Shown here piece by piece: positions 34,720 through 47,403 of a stretch of DNA of 64,000 bases (position 1 is its first letter; every line of letters begins with the position of its first letter). The stretch covers positions 186,001-250,000 of the forward strand of contig JADFUC010001759.1 in assembly GCA_019722365.1 (NCBI GenBank), in the 5' to 3' direction. Under the pieces are notes generated by a model. It had not been told where the DNA came from. It made no database searches and saw only the letters and a list, made by a program, of their open reading frames with translations. A program made the position numbers and the translations under genes. Source of the DNA: Lithospermum erythrorhizon (lineage: Eukaryota > Streptophyta > Magnoliopsida > Boraginales > Boraginaceae).

Positions 34720-35960
34720 TGGCACAAAAAAAACAACAAAAGAAAGGACAGAGAGCGCGATCATCGCGTGGATAAAAAAAGAGGGCTAGAAAGTCATAAT
34801 TGAGGAGGAGGAACTGATATGAAGAGGAACATGAGGTAGTGGAGAAGGGCCGAACACAAGGAAGTGGGTGTTTGGCTGGAAAGTGGGGCCTGAATGCACG
34901 ACAAAATTGTTTTCGATGAGGCCTACGTCGAACAATTTCACGGGTAACCTCGTATTCGATAGCAAGAAATGCTCAATTAGAAAATATTTTTACATTTTAA
35001 TTGTGAATGAGTATTCGGATATTGTAGTCAATTTTATAAGTCTATGAGTATGGACGTGAGCCCGAACTTGATAATGGCGACCTTATGATAGGATTAACTT
35101 TTAATGTTAATAAAAGTTGAAGAATGATTACGGAGGAGGATCTTAGGAATTAATTTTTATGACTAGACATGAGGGCGATAGCGATAGTCTTATGAGGATT
35201 ATCCCGCTCAGGGGGTGTAGTGCGAGAATTGGCCAATTAGGCAGGGAGGATTGTGCTAATATGCTTAACAATAATCGTAGAGCCCAAAATCCTAAGTTAG
35301 TGTATAAGTACAATCTAAATGGGGCCGGGAAGTTTGTATCGAAGGTGGTCCAAGGAATTTTGTTTCCCCGCTAGTCGAGGCCACGAACTTAAGCGCGATA
35401 CAAATGAAATCATAACTTAGGCGCATTGGCCAGGATACAAGGTTAACTACTCCCAGCGTTATCCTCGAACACATTTTTCATCATAAGACTAAGGCGCCCT
35501 GTTATGGCATGATCTTGTCCCATTTGTTGGTTAGTAGGAAAAATGTGCTGTCTAGATTTAGCCGGGCGTGAGGTTAATAAAAGCGTGATGATTTCCAAAA
35601 GCCTCAGTGCTGCTAGAGTTTGAGGTTTTATTTGTGGGAATAGTGTTGAGATCGGAAGTGGAGATCTCACCGAGAACTATGAGGAGGTTAGGCAAAGAGG
35701 TATTGTACTATAATGGATGCGAGCCCGAAGGCGGCTCCGATAGATAGTACTGGGAGAAGCTTGCGAGTGCGGGAGGGTCTATCCGTATCCTCAAATTGAG
35801 GCTTCCACCTCGCAACAACCGACAGAGTGCGTAGGTGATACTTTAAAGAAGTTGTTGGATGAGGTGACCGGGTTGCGTCGAGATGTCGATGTCATGAAGG
35901 ACCGGGAAGAGAGGATGATCAAGCGAAATGGCCAGTGATGTCGATCCATGGCAGGATGTC
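34720..35960 (+). pseudogene. Second protein-like block downstream of hAT copy 2
   Basis: After an AT/CT-rich leader, ATG at 34720 opens a very lysine/glutamine-rich N-terminus. Later fragments read ITEEDL (35127), FMTRHEGDSDS, DCANMLNNNR and HLLVSRK. The 3' part reads LKKLLDEVTGLRRDVDVMK, a likely coiled coil, before a stop near 35940. The order of fragments matches 19930-20900. The function is unknown; one possibility is a second, DNA- or transposase-associated protein of the element. Confidence 0.4.
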
Positions 35961-36164
35961 CGGAAGGCAATAGGATCGCACAAAACTTTCCCGGTAACAA
36001 CGTAGTGGCACTCCCCAGAAATCGCGCCCGCCTCCTCCTTTTATAGTTGAAGAAGAACCCGAGTGAAGAAACACATGAATGAATGTGTTTATATATTATT
36101 ATAATAATATGATGTTTTTCACGTTTAAACAATATTTTTTATTTACGTACTTTTATTCCAAGTT

Positions 36165-36302
36165 GTGAATGGTGTGAATGTTTGAATGTTGTGAATGTTT
36201 GAATGCTTGAATGTTTATGGTGTTTCGAGTTTGAATGAATGAATGTGTGAATGAATGAATGTGTGAATGGTTTGAATGTTTGAATGTTGTGAATGTTTGA
36301 AA
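36165..36302. repeat. GAATGTTT-type minisatellite
   Basis: GAATGTTTGAATG, GAATGTTGTGAATG and TGAATGAATGTGTGAATG units of 8-17 bp are iterated over about 140 bp. Frames across it (His/Ser/Thr-rich) are artefacts of the repeat. Confidence 0.85.
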
Positions 36303-36315
36303 AACTGCACTTTTC

Positions 36316-36368
36316 TCTGCTATAAACGTGGTACCGTTATGATGGAACGGTACCACGTTTATAGCAGA
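36316..36368. repeat. Perfect 23-bp inverted repeat (hairpin)
   Basis: The arms 36316-36338 and 36346-36368 are perfectly complementary around the 7-nt loop ATGATGG, and the pairing continues imperfectly outward. Each arm contains ACGTGGTACCGTT or its complement, the subterminal motif of the hAT element. Confidence 0.95.
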
Positions 36369-36690
36369 AAAATGCAATATTGTAGGTATTAACGTGGTAC
36401 CCGCGTTAGTATGAGTATTAGCGTGGTACCGGTTACATATCTTGATGCCACGTTAAGAAGCTAAAGAGGCTCAAAGGCAGAGGCTGGTAGAATCTCGCGA
36501 ATTTAGAGTGGGCTCGAGGCTGGGCAGGGCCTGGGGCCCGATCTCTCGGCCCAGGCCGACCACAGCAATTAACGAACCGGTCGTTCGTGGGTTTAATTGG
36601 GCCGGGCAGTCGAACGGTTGGTGGTAGAGACCCCGACGACCAGAGGCTGGATTCGTTGCCGATTTGCAGGCTCGACTTGGCACTTACTAC

Positions 36691-37225
36691 CTAGAGAGGT
36701 AGCGAGTTAGGGCCTAGGTGTCTTCGTTAAAAAATTTAATAACTTAAACTTTAAAAATTCAGTATTTTTTTTATATTAAGTTTGTTTGTTAACTAATTGT
36801 TTTAATTACTGAATAAAATAAGACCTTAATAAAAATATTATGTTAAGAGGAAAAATATTAAATTAAGAATCTTAATTTAAATATATGTTAAGGATTGTAA
36901 GTAAGATCTTAATTTATTGAGTCTTTAACATATTTAATTATTAAATAAACTTAATCAAAAAAATATTGAATTAATTAATTTTAAATTCTTTATGATTTTA
37001 ATAAACATGTCCTAAATGTTTATTTATCAAAAACATTTTTGATATATTAACTTGTTCATCAAAATATTTTTACCAAGAAATATGTCAGCACACATCTTTT
37101 AACTTCCTTAGAAGTTAGAATATCCAAAGTATTACAGAGAGTATCAAACCGTCTATTCAGTCGGATACATTCCCAAACAAAATTCATTCGGCTCGATTTA
37201 GGATACGAGTAGACATTCAAATTTT
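36691..37225. other. AT-rich intergenic stretch
   Basis: Runs of TTAA-rich sequence only; no gene or paired repeat was seen. Confidence 0.4.
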
Positions 37226-39600
37226 AATTAATTAAATTATGTAAAACTAATTTAAGAGTGTTGATTAATTGGTGGTCAAAGGTCAATTTCGACAGGATTG
37301 GGGCTTCGATGAGGCCGCGAATTAAAATCGTACACGTATTAATTAAGGGTTTCCGACATTTTAGCCACTTGAAATTAATTACTAGAGTAAAATTAGGGTT
37401 TATTATTAAATTAAACTTAATTTTACACCTCGTGTGAGGATTTGGCATTAAAATAGGATTTCTTAAATTTACGTGATTAAAATAATAAATTGGAGGAGAA
37501 AATCGGATTAAAAGTAGGGATTTTTCTGACAAACGAACTCAAAATGTCGGCCTAATAAAAAAATAATCGATATGAAAATAAGGTAAATTTTACATGGAAA
37601 TCAAGAAATGGAATCGGCACCGCCTAACACTTTGCCGAATTTCCAATATTTTATTTAAGTTAAAATATATTATTTAATATCTACAAATCACAAAATCCGA
37701 AAGCCTATAAATAGCCCCCTATATTCACATCATCGAACACAAGTACACAACATTCACCAATGTAGACAAAGAAAATTATTTAAATAATAATTAAAATGAT
37801 TAAGACGACTTAATCAAATTAATTAAAATTGAGCCTCTAAAAAAATGTATAGGATTCTTATCCTGCTAAATTTAATGTGAAATCCTAAAATGCGAACAAG
37901 GAGTTTCCCGGAAAATAGACAAATTAAAAGTTCATTAAATTTAGGGTTGAACTAAAAGTCCCCAATTTTATTGGATTAAAATCGTGCAAGGGACTAGGTA
38001 GGCTCCCAGTTTGGGGTTGAAATGGAAACTCGAAGTTATGGGGATCAAAATAAATGTTAAAATTAGGAATCGATATGAAAATATATTTGATATAGAAAAA
38101 TCTGGGCACTTCACCAATCTTTCAAAATAGGCACCCATTAATTCTTGGAGACAAAGTAATTCTAAATCATGCAGCAGTCAGGATCTTTCTTTCAAAATTG
38201 ACGAGTTAAGATCGCCATTACAAGTCGCCGTCGATCGAGCTAGTATGGAAGCGCAGAAACCTAAATATCCCCATATTTTCAAAAATAAACAACGTTTTCG
38301 TTCGAAATAAAGAAATTGCTTCAAAGCTCAAATCAAAACCAAGTAGATTCGAATCTCTCACTAAGTCCCGGCTCTCTGACAGCAGATGAACCGTTGTAGT
38401 CTGAAGCGAAGTGTGCATTCTTGATAAACTGCTTGCCGTCATCCCTGAACGAAGCTTGGAGTTCAACATCACCAAATCAAGTTCCACCAAACACAAGTGA
38501 ATGCAATTTCTTAGAAGTCCCACTTTAATGAAGGTAGAAGTCCCACCCGGTAAATGTTAAAACCCAGGTCCGTGCTATGAGGCAACTGCAGTGGGTCAGC
38601 GTGAGTCAACATGGGCGGAGATCAAGTTGAGACCCAGTCCAGTTCATAAAATCAACAAGGAGCAGCTGTTTAAAGACTCCCCACCTTCGGACCATATCAA
38701 GTCGAGACCGGTCTGAGTCCATCGAGACGAGGACACATATCCAGTACCATGGGGAGCTTATCACATCATCAATCAGAATCCAAGTCAATCTGAGTTAAGC
38801 CGAGCTCATACCAAGCTTCTATCAAGACCAAATCAAGTCAAACAAGTCAAACATCTTACAAATCATCAGCAAACGCTTAGGTACCCATAGTTTGGACGGT
38901 CGATCCTCTTCGATTTGATAAAAACTGTACACTGAGGAATTTTGCTCCTATAGTTGGTTTTATTTTGTACCCCTAAGATAGATAATAAAAATTCTTCTTT
39001 TCATTAGAACCACCAAAAAAATGCAACAAAAATCTCTTGAGAGAATTTAACATAAAAACATATCTGATGGTATTTCTCTAGTAGAAAACCTAAGAAGTTT
39101 GATGCTTTTCAGGTGAAAACCATCACAAAATCACCAAAAAAGTAGAAATTTTCAACCTAAAATCCTAAATAGGAATCAAAATTGAAGAATGGATAAAGAA
39201 TACTAAAATCTACAACTCCATCACCAAATAGGCTCTAATATGGAAAGCAAGTTGAATTCTTGCTAAGCGCATTAATTCCGGAGACGACATCAAAATCTAA
39301 TGAGAATCTGATCAACTCAGATCTTAAACATCAACTCATTTGTATGGTTAAGCCATAAAAAAGGCCCATGTAGTAAATTCGGGTAGGATACAAGGCACAA
39401 TGCATGCACGTCAAGAAACATGGAGTAAGGCTGCTAAGGCACCCTCTTGTGATGCTGGGCACTATCCACAAGATAGCACAAGAAGATCAAGAGTAAGCTA
39501 CTAAACACCTGAACTCAATCCAGTTATACGAGATCAAGCTACTAAGGCACCTAAGCTCCGTCCAGCTATCCAGCTGTTTTGACAATCAGAGGTCATTTTG
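37226..39600 (+). repeat. Solo or mosaic LTR related to the Tat/Ogre-like element
   Basis: From 37226 to about 39009 the order of phrases follows the LTRs at 43881 and 48253: a GGGTTTAT(T/A)ATTAA(A/C) segment, GGACCATATCAAG, and the terminal stretch with GATTTGATAAA, GTTGGTTTTATT and AATAATAAAA. From about 39030 to 39590 it repeats the middle of the same LTR (GGTATTTCTCTAG, TTCAACCTA, CACCAAATAGG, GATGAGAATCTGATCA and CTGCTAAGGC-like phrases). This suggests two partial copies joined together. Confidence 0.6.
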
Positions 39601-39625
39601 ATGACAACTCGTAGTCATTTGCTTA

Positions 39626-40400
39626 GGGGTGCGTCCGGACGGTTTTTGGGGTGTGAAGAAAAATCGGGAAACCGGTTTCGGTTTTTTAGTTAGGAAAAAG
39701 CAGTCCGTTAGCAGGAAATGATGCGGACTGTTTTCGATTTCGGACGATTTCATTTCGGGCGGTTTTGGGCTTTCCCCTGTTGTTGGGCAGCTTCATTAAA
39801 GAGATTTACAACTTGTTTTAGGCTACATTTTGAAACTTTATATTTTGAGTTTATATTTAATTCTTTGGACTAACAAAATTCTTGGGTCATATAAATAAAT
39901 AATAATATACAAATACAATCCATTTAAGCAGAACTGTAATATAAAGTGAAGCAACAACCCAGCAAAGTAGAATGAACCAAAGAAAATAGTAAAAATCACC
40001 GAAATCCAAAATAATAACAATAATAGAGTTCTAAACTCCAAATGTCAAAAAACAAGAATAAGAATAAGTTCAAATGTCCAAAAATAAGAATAATAATAAA
40101 GTTCAAATGTCAAAATAAAGAAAATGATGAAATAAATCGATACGTCAAAAGACAACTCGTGAAACTACGTGTATAATTCACCTCTACAAAAATAAAATAG
40201 ATATATTAGTGTTAAATATAAACATATAAAAATAGCTATATTAGTTAATTTTGTTTTTAAATATAAATGTTCATCGGACGGACGGTTATAACCCGGTTTA
40301 GCCGGAATCAATAACGGATCGGTCCGGGTATTTTCAGCGGTGGCCCAAAAAATTGATCCGGTGCGACCAGTTGTTTTATCGAAAAAACCGGGGCCAGGGT
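39626..40400. mobile_element. hAT-like MITE with CGG-rich ends
   Basis: It starts TAGGGGTGCGTCCGGACGG. GCGGTTTTGG and CGGTTTCGG motifs are near the left, and GGTCCGGGTA, CCGGTGCGACC and ACCGGGGCC are near the right. The core is AT-rich. The right end is not exact. Confidence 0.5.
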
Positions 40401-40518
40401 GATTTGATGATTGTCAACCGTAGAACCTGGGTGTGAACTGTACCCAAAAAGAAGAAAGCATATTGTCTATTGTTTTTTCCAATTCCCATGGACAGACCCA
40501 CCCCATTCCCTCTTTTGC

Positions 40519-40591
40519 TCACGTCACTTTTCCCACCACCCCAATCCCCTCACGTCACTATCATTCTTTCACCTCACCACATTCACGTCAC
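40519..40591. promoter_or_regulatory. Three TCACGTCAC motifs
   Basis: Exact copies occur at 40519-40527, 40550-40558 and 40583-40591, spaced 31 and 33 bp apart in C-rich sequence. The core TGACGT (reverse strand) is a known bZIP/TGA-factor binding element. No gene follows directly, so if these sites are used they probably belong to a transposon-derived promoter. Confidence 0.3.
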
Positions 40592-40699
40592 TTCACACAC
40601 TTGCACTTAGTTTATATTTATTTGCATGCTTATTTATTTATTTTTTTTTACGTTAATAATTTTTTTTCTCCCCCTAAATTTTATGCTCTTTTCAATGCT

Positions 40700-42156
40700 C
40701 ACCCCTAATAAATTTGTATGAGTCAGTTTTGGTACTTGTAAGGACTTGGATTTAGTTTGGACAACCTTCCAACACATTTGATGTTGCTTGATAATGTTAT
40801 TTGGTAAGGAGCAAGGAGAATTTCATTTTGAAAAAAACGTGGCCTGATCAACCATAATTTGAGAAAAAAATTTCTTTTCTCTTATTGCTTCTTAATTATT
40901 TTATGCTTGCAACATTGAGGACAATGGTTGACTCAAGTGTGGGGGAAGTCTTATTTTGGGTTTCTTTTAAATTTTGAACATGATGAGTTTTGGCATCTTT
41001 TGGATTAAAAGTGCAGTCTACTTTTTCATGTAGAACCTATATTACTAATTGAAGGTGCATGATTGATTGAGTTTTTTTTTAACTTGATTTCTTAAATTTT
41101 AGTATTTCAATTCTGATTGGTAGAGTATTTCAATTCTTGTTTAGTGGATAATAACCCATCTTGTGAGATTTTGTACTTAAATTTTATGTTTAAAATTTTC
41201 TTTCTTAGTGTGATACTCCGTCATGTTTTGTATTCTTCAAAACTTATTTTGAATTTGTCTCTTCTTACTTTGTATGCATGCATCAAAATGATGAAGACAT
41301 TTAGGATTGAGCTTACTTTTTCCATAAAGCCTAATATATCCCCTTGAGCCTGATTGGCCATTTCTTTGTTGATTTACCATTAGCCTATAAGCCTAATTTT
41401 TCACCATGATTGTCCCCACTTTGGGAGTGTGTAACTGTGAATTAATTTTATGTGAATTAAGCCTTGTGAAGAGGTTGAAAGAATTAAGTGTGGCAGAAAG
41501 AGAAAAATGAAAAGTGAAGTTATATCTAAAGAGAAAAATTGTAGAACTACATAGAGGAATTCGATCTCAAAAGAGAAGAAAAAAAAAGAGAAATGAAAAA
41601 AAGTATCTTATGTGTTCCTCTATATTTATAATTCTACATGAGAAAAATAGTAAAAAGTGTGCGTAGGATGGAATTGAGAAAAAAAATGAGATGTTGAGCA
41701 GAAATTATGTGAATTATGCCTTGTTCTTACATGGTTAGTTCATTGTTACACATCTCTTTGAGTATTAAAGTCTACATCCAAATATGTTTCCTACCCGAGC
41801 CTAAGCCTTTTATTACAGCCTGAACAAAAGACCTTCTGACTTATGTTGCTTGCAATTGATAGATGTATAACCATGCTTATGGTAGACGCATTCATGATTT
41901 AGAGTTTGAGCGTAATCACTAGCCACTTTGAGTGATGCGAGAAGTGAGAGATCCACTAGTAGAGTTATTTGCTCAAATGAATTGATGATATCATGTTTAG
42001 CTAAGTTTGAAAAGTTGTTCACTCATGATTCATTACATTTTGATAATTTACATTGGTTTGAAGTGAAAGGTGCATTAAGTGATTCTTGGATGTCTAATTT
42101 GTCTTGACTGATATTTTATTTGATTGAGAACAAGCAAAAACTTAAGTGTGGGGGTA
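40700..42156 (+). mobile_element. 3' non-coding region of an Athila-like Gypsy element
   Basis: It contains CATTGAGGACAATGG followed by TCAAGTGTGGGGGAAG (about 40930), a hallmark of the stretch after pol in Athila-type elements. It ends in the polypurine tract TTAAGTGTGGGGGTA (about 42142-42156), immediately before an LTR start. No coding domain remains upstream, so this is a truncated element. Confidence 0.55.
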
Positions 42157-43200
42157 TGATAAGTGTAATATAGCATTCTATGGATGCAATTTATTATATT
42201 ATGATGTTATTTGAGATTATTTAGATATAAATTATACTTATTTTTATCCCCAATTACGAAGTTATAGATTATTGGACAAATGTAAGAATGCTTTATATAT
42301 ACGGTCGTAAAAATTCTTGTCCTTGAGTCAAAGTTTGAAAAATGACTAAATTATCCTTCATATAATTTTAACATAATAAACATAGTCAAAATCACTAAGC
42401 TGCCGTTAAATAATTATCTTCTTCTCTTTAATAATTTTACACAATAAACTTGATAAAACACTGTGTCGTCTATTCAGTGAAGACTGCTGCTTAAAAGCAA
42501 TGCTAATCAATCTTGTTGTCAATTGGCTAGAACATGAACTCTTCTTCTTACCTCAACTTTATAGTTCCATGACTCCAGTAAAGATCAAACAAATCCATAA
42601 ATAAAATCATTTATAATCAATTATAAAATATTAGAAAAAAATTGAATAACTAATCAATGTAAAAATATCAATTATTCCTATAAAATATACAAAACCCACA
42701 TTCAAAATACAATAAAAGGTCTAGAGCTAATATATTGAAATTTCTATACATTTCTGATTAAATTTTTAGAGCTTTATATAGTTGCTCTGATGTAAAAATA
42801 TTGAAATATAATTAAGTAGTTAGTTTGAAAGTATGAAGGATAATATTGTCACAGAACAGCGGCTAGATTAATTTTGCGATTGTATATAGCAGCCACATTG
42901 GAGAAATTATAGAAATATTGGAACAAATTTATGGAGTCCACAAGCTATTGCGTTAGCCCATGATAAATCACGAGTAGTTCGGCCAAATAAGGTTACAGAC
43001 TTACTGTGTAAAGTCTAGAGGCCCGAAATAAAGAGTCCAACTCATTCAAGCTTGCAGTTAGCCCAATTCACTAAGTCAATCCTATGAACTAGTCCACGTA
43101 TGTGACATGATGGACACAAATATAGTGAATTAATTGCATGGTGGCCCACTTGAAGCCTATTTAAGAGACCTACATCAACAATTCCAGGAAAGTACGGGAA
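42157..43200 (+). repeat. Probable LTR following the Athila-like polypurine tract
   Basis: It starts TGATAAGTGTAATATAGC directly after the polypurine tract. No second copy is in the window, so the right boundary is a guess. Confidence 0.4.
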
Positions 43201-43880
43201 AGGAGCTGCATATCCGTAAACCGTCTTTTATTATTTTTCGGATCTTTTCGATGTATGTTATTTATTGTCCATTTTAATTAAGACTAATTTGTTATTAGTC
43301 GGGACCGTGATGGTTGGTTGGAGTATTTATTTTACGTGGGTTTTGTTTATCTTTTTATTTATAATTCTAATTATTATGATTAATTACTTTTCATTAAGCG
43401 GTCATTAATTATTCTCTCACAAATTAGTTGAACTACTTGCAGTGATAGAGTGATCACTTACAAAAGGCATAATTAGAATCGTGTTTCATTTACCAAGGAG
43501 ACAAATTAAGTGTCGCCGTGCAAGTTCTGAGTAGTTGTTCTCGTCGATTGATATTTTAAGCTATCGCTAAGTATAGGTAATTTCTTGGCGAGCCAGGGTT
43601 AGTATTACTCGGAGAAAATATTAATATTTTAGAATCCTCTTGTTATGAATTGATAAATAATCTCATATTAAATAAAGTCATGAAATTAATATTAATATTA
43701 TTAATTATTATTAATTACATTGTACAGTTATTTAATTAAGTTCTTTATTAGTTTACTTGATTATTTAAGTTAATTAAGGAAGCCTAAAAGACTAATAAAT
43801 AAGTGGAATTGTGAAGCGATAGGCTTTTCTATATTGCATGACTACGATCGGACCAGTCGAAAGCATAAATTGTGTTGCAT
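43201..43880. other. Unclassified repeat-like DNA between two LTR elements
   Basis: AT-rich with no ORF of note. It may still belong to the preceding LTR. Confidence 0.3.
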
Positions 43881-45470
43881 TGTGAAGAATTGAACTTTAT
43901 AAAATAAATTTAATAAAAGGTAGATTTATTTTTAATTGATGAAATCGATTAAAGAAAATCGATCACAAACTACGTGAGAATTAGTGTTGTTGATCACAAT
44001 AAAAATTGAACAAATGATGAGGGTTTCGAGAATTAAGCCTGGCGAAATTAAATCCAAATTCGAAATTAGGGTTTATAATTAACCTAAATTTTAACTCAAG
44101 CAGAGGTTCCCAAGAAAATAATACAGATAAAATGTCAATCTAAGCTGAGCTCGAAAATCCTAAATTTATTACATCGATTTATGCTATTTTAGCGAAATGG
44201 AAGTTCAGGATTGGGGCATAAAGCCGGAACTCTAGAAAACGAGTTTAAAAGCGAACACTCAAAGAGTTGGCCAATATGAAAATCGTTTGACCTAAAAAGG
44301 TCGGGTGCTTGCAGTTCACGGAATGAAACTCACTTTGGCTGGGAGTTGAGAACAAAGTAATTTCCATAAAATCAATGGTCGGATCGCCTCAAAATCAACG
44401 GTTTAAGATCAAAATCAAGTGATTATGGATCAATAATCGAGAAAAGATCTCGAAAGCCTATATTGCCTCCCCATATGACCAAAATTCACCACAGATACAA
44501 CAAAAGCTCACAGCATGAAACAACTGAAGGTATTTCTTCATAGAAAATCTCTAAAGATTGTTACTTTATCAGGAGAAAATCATCAAAAACATTGTAATCT
44601 TCAACCTATAAACCTAAACAGGTGCCTAAATTGTAGAACTGAGTGAAGAACACAAAAATCTTCAACATTAGACCAAATAGGCACCTAGAATTAGGGACAA
44701 GGTTGAATTACTACCTAAGCGATAATTTAGGATCAAGACCCAAAGTTGATGAGAATCGATCATTCAAATCATAAATTAAATAAACTACATAATTAAGTTA
44801 TAAGTACCACGTAGTAAATCATAGGTGGGATATACGCTAAGCTCTGTCTAGCTATTGGAAAACCACCGGAGTAAAGGCTGCTAAGGCGTCCCTCTTGATA
44901 GTAATAGCACACGAAGATGTCAGAATAATTTGCCCTAAGCACGACTCGATCAAACTACGAGATCAAGCTGTTAAAGCCCTCTAACTAGACACAAATAAAG
45001 CAACTCTAAGTCCCACGACTCAAGTCTAGAACCCAATCGAGTCTAGAGCGATCATCTTGGTACTCTGTGCCTAAGACCTCCCGACTCGGACCATATCAAA
45101 GTCAAGACCGTGTCCAAGACTCGAGTCTTCTATTCATTCTAGGATCACTTGATCCAGGACTCCTATCCAACTTAGGATCATACAACGATCCAAACCTGAA
45201 TCTAAGTCAATACCAGTCATGCTTGATCAGAAACGCAAATCCGACCCCACAAATAGGCGCCTAAGTCAAGTCAGGGATCAAATTAAGTCCAAGACTACAT
45301 CGAGATCCAAGTCCGGCATCTAAAAGCGTCGGCAATCATTTAGAGAATAATGAATTGATATTCGAACTGATCGATTTGATAAATTATTTTTTACTAGAAG
45401 GATTTTCCCAAAGGGGTTTTGTTGTATTAGTCATAAACTCATAAATAATAAAATATTTCTAGCAGTTACA
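43881..45470 (+). repeat. 5' LTR of the Tat/Ogre-like element
   Basis: It begins TGTGAAGAATTG and ends GCAGTTACA (TG...CA). The order of conserved phrases is the same as in 48253-49685, including GAAATCGATTAAAGAAAAT, TCTTCAACCTATAAACC and CAACGATCCAA. Confidence 0.75.
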
Positions 45471-46854
45471 AATCTTGGCACTCGAATTGGGACTATCTAC
45501 ACTCTTGCGTCATTCTTGTTGAAAGATGCTTCCAAGTGGTATAAACAGATTATTCTCCATGTTCCAAGGAATATAAGGGGCTGGAGTCACAACAAGGTTT
45601 ATGCAGCCGGATACAGACCAACCCGGGCGTGTACTACCAATCACGCCAAATGAAAGCGAGCAAATTTTGTTGGCCTAGAGCTTGAGCGGCCGGAGGATCT
45701 GTATCGAAGTTGTGGTCTGACATCGAAGTTGGTCTGTGTCGGGCTGTCCATGAAGGTGTGGCGAGTTGAGTTGTATCTCGCGCGACTCTTCCGGCTCACA
45801 TGGGCGAGGTCATGATGGCGGGTATTACCAACTTGGAGGAGCAAGCTTCCCTAAGTAAAGGTGATCGAAGACATGGCCAAGCGGAATCTGACTCCAAAAG
45901 CGAGCATTATCAAACATGGCTGGGAAGATCACGAGGCATGGCGAACATCAGCGGGTAGTAAAGGCGACCCTAAGGACCATACTTCCTCAAGAGGATCCTA
46001 ACACCTCAAAGGATGCACGAGAAACTCATCTTACTCCACCGTCGAGCCCTCGAGCATATCTTATGGACAACTTGACAAAGATGAATTTAGTAGACCCCCG
46101 TGTCTCAGTGATGGGACCGTACAAAACTTTAAACTCGGGAGTTCATGCAGGCATCAAAGACAATCGGTCGAGTTACACCCTCATACTCTTATGTCAAAGC
46201 CCCGCCTCCAGCGTAGATAAGTTGAAGATGCCGTGTTATCTGACCTCCCAAATTCCAACAGTTTGATGGAATTGGAAATCCTACTTGAGTACATTGCCAG
46301 CCATTGGAGCAATACAACAATGTTGGGACAGATGGGGATCATATGGTTAAGCAGGTTCGTTCGATCCTCAAAACGCATTTGGTGGTATCTTGGCTGGAGC
46401 AGATAGCATTAATTTGTTAGGCACGATGAGAATGTGATTCTAAATGTCAACTTACAGTTAGCATGATAGAGCTAACTAATGTCGAGCGGCAGCACAAGCG
46501 AGCTATAGCAGGACTATAAACAGATGGAGAAGTTTGAGCTTGAAATGCAATGATAGTATTACAAACATTCATTTATCAACATGTGCATTTAAAGACATGC
46601 TGCTTGGGACTTGCAATATATCTTGCAGAAATTATATTTTCAGAGCTTTAAATGACTATCAACGAGGCTGTGACATGGAGTTGACCATAGGCGCAACAAA
46701 GAGTGCAGTACATCAACATCTATGCTCTACAATGCCAAATTTGAAGATCACGGGGACTTAGAAGAGCCATGTAAAGAAGATGTACATGTCATGACTTCCA
46801 AGTCAACAAAGTCCTCCTTGAAAGCCAAAGAACACAGAAGATCCTAAAAATGGA

Positions 46855-47176
46855 AGCAGAATTAGATCCAACTTATTTGAAGAGATGCAAGCTTCAAAGG
46901 TATCCAATCTTTGACTATCGTCCAGTGATCCTTGAGGGAATCTTTGAATAAAAGCTCATAGAGTTGCCTAAGTCAAAAGCGACACAGAAGATGCTGACAA
47001 AAGCAAACGAGCCCAAGCTGTGCATGTATCACACGCTTGCTTGGTCATCCACAGAAAAGTTTTCACCTTCAAAGAAAAGTGATGGGTTTGTGAATCAAGG
47101 GACAATAACCCTTGAAGAAGACAAAGGTCACACTATAAATCATGTAGGCTGCTACAAACATAAGGACACGAGATAA
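46855..47176 (+). pseudogene. Gag-like fragment with a Cys-His pattern
   Basis: One segment reads LDPTYLKRCKLQRYPIFDY. A second reads KLCMYHTLAWSSTEKF, followed by GFVNQGTITL. The latter matches the CxYH...ExC...L...G.I pattern seen at the end of Tat/Ogre gag proteins, except that the expected Cys after the Glu is replaced by Phe. A stop separates the two pieces. Confidence 0.45.
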
Positions 47177-47403
47177 AAGGAAACCATGGAGATTTTCGGA
47201 TAACTCCCATGTTGAAAGTTCATAAACCATCTGCATGGCCAGAGAATTGCAAAATTCGATTGCAACAAAGCGTATGGCTAAGGCTCAAAGTACATCCAAT
47301 GAATCGAGGAAGATGTTGCACGAAGATATGAGCAATAAAGATCAACCCTGACCGGTTGGAGCGGCAAACCATAAATCGGTTTTCCTTGAGTTGAGACAAG
47401 CGA

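Larger units (their letters stand above)
31305..36690 (+). mobile_element. hAT element (copy 2), decayed
   Basis: The left end TAGTCGCTGGCAAAAGCGAA, followed by GGGCGGGCC-type sequence, fits the TAGGGCTGGCAAA...CGGGC consensus of many plant hAT ends. At the right, a GC-rich block with GGGCCGGGC ends near CTTGGCACTTA, roughly its inverse. GGTACC-centred subterminal motifs flank both sides of the coding part. No 8-bp duplication could be confirmed, so the boundaries are approximate. Confidence 0.6.

Noticed and set aside
36153..36377. His/Ser-rich minus-strand frame
   Set aside because: It is produced by the GAATGTTT minisatellite and the adjacent hairpin.
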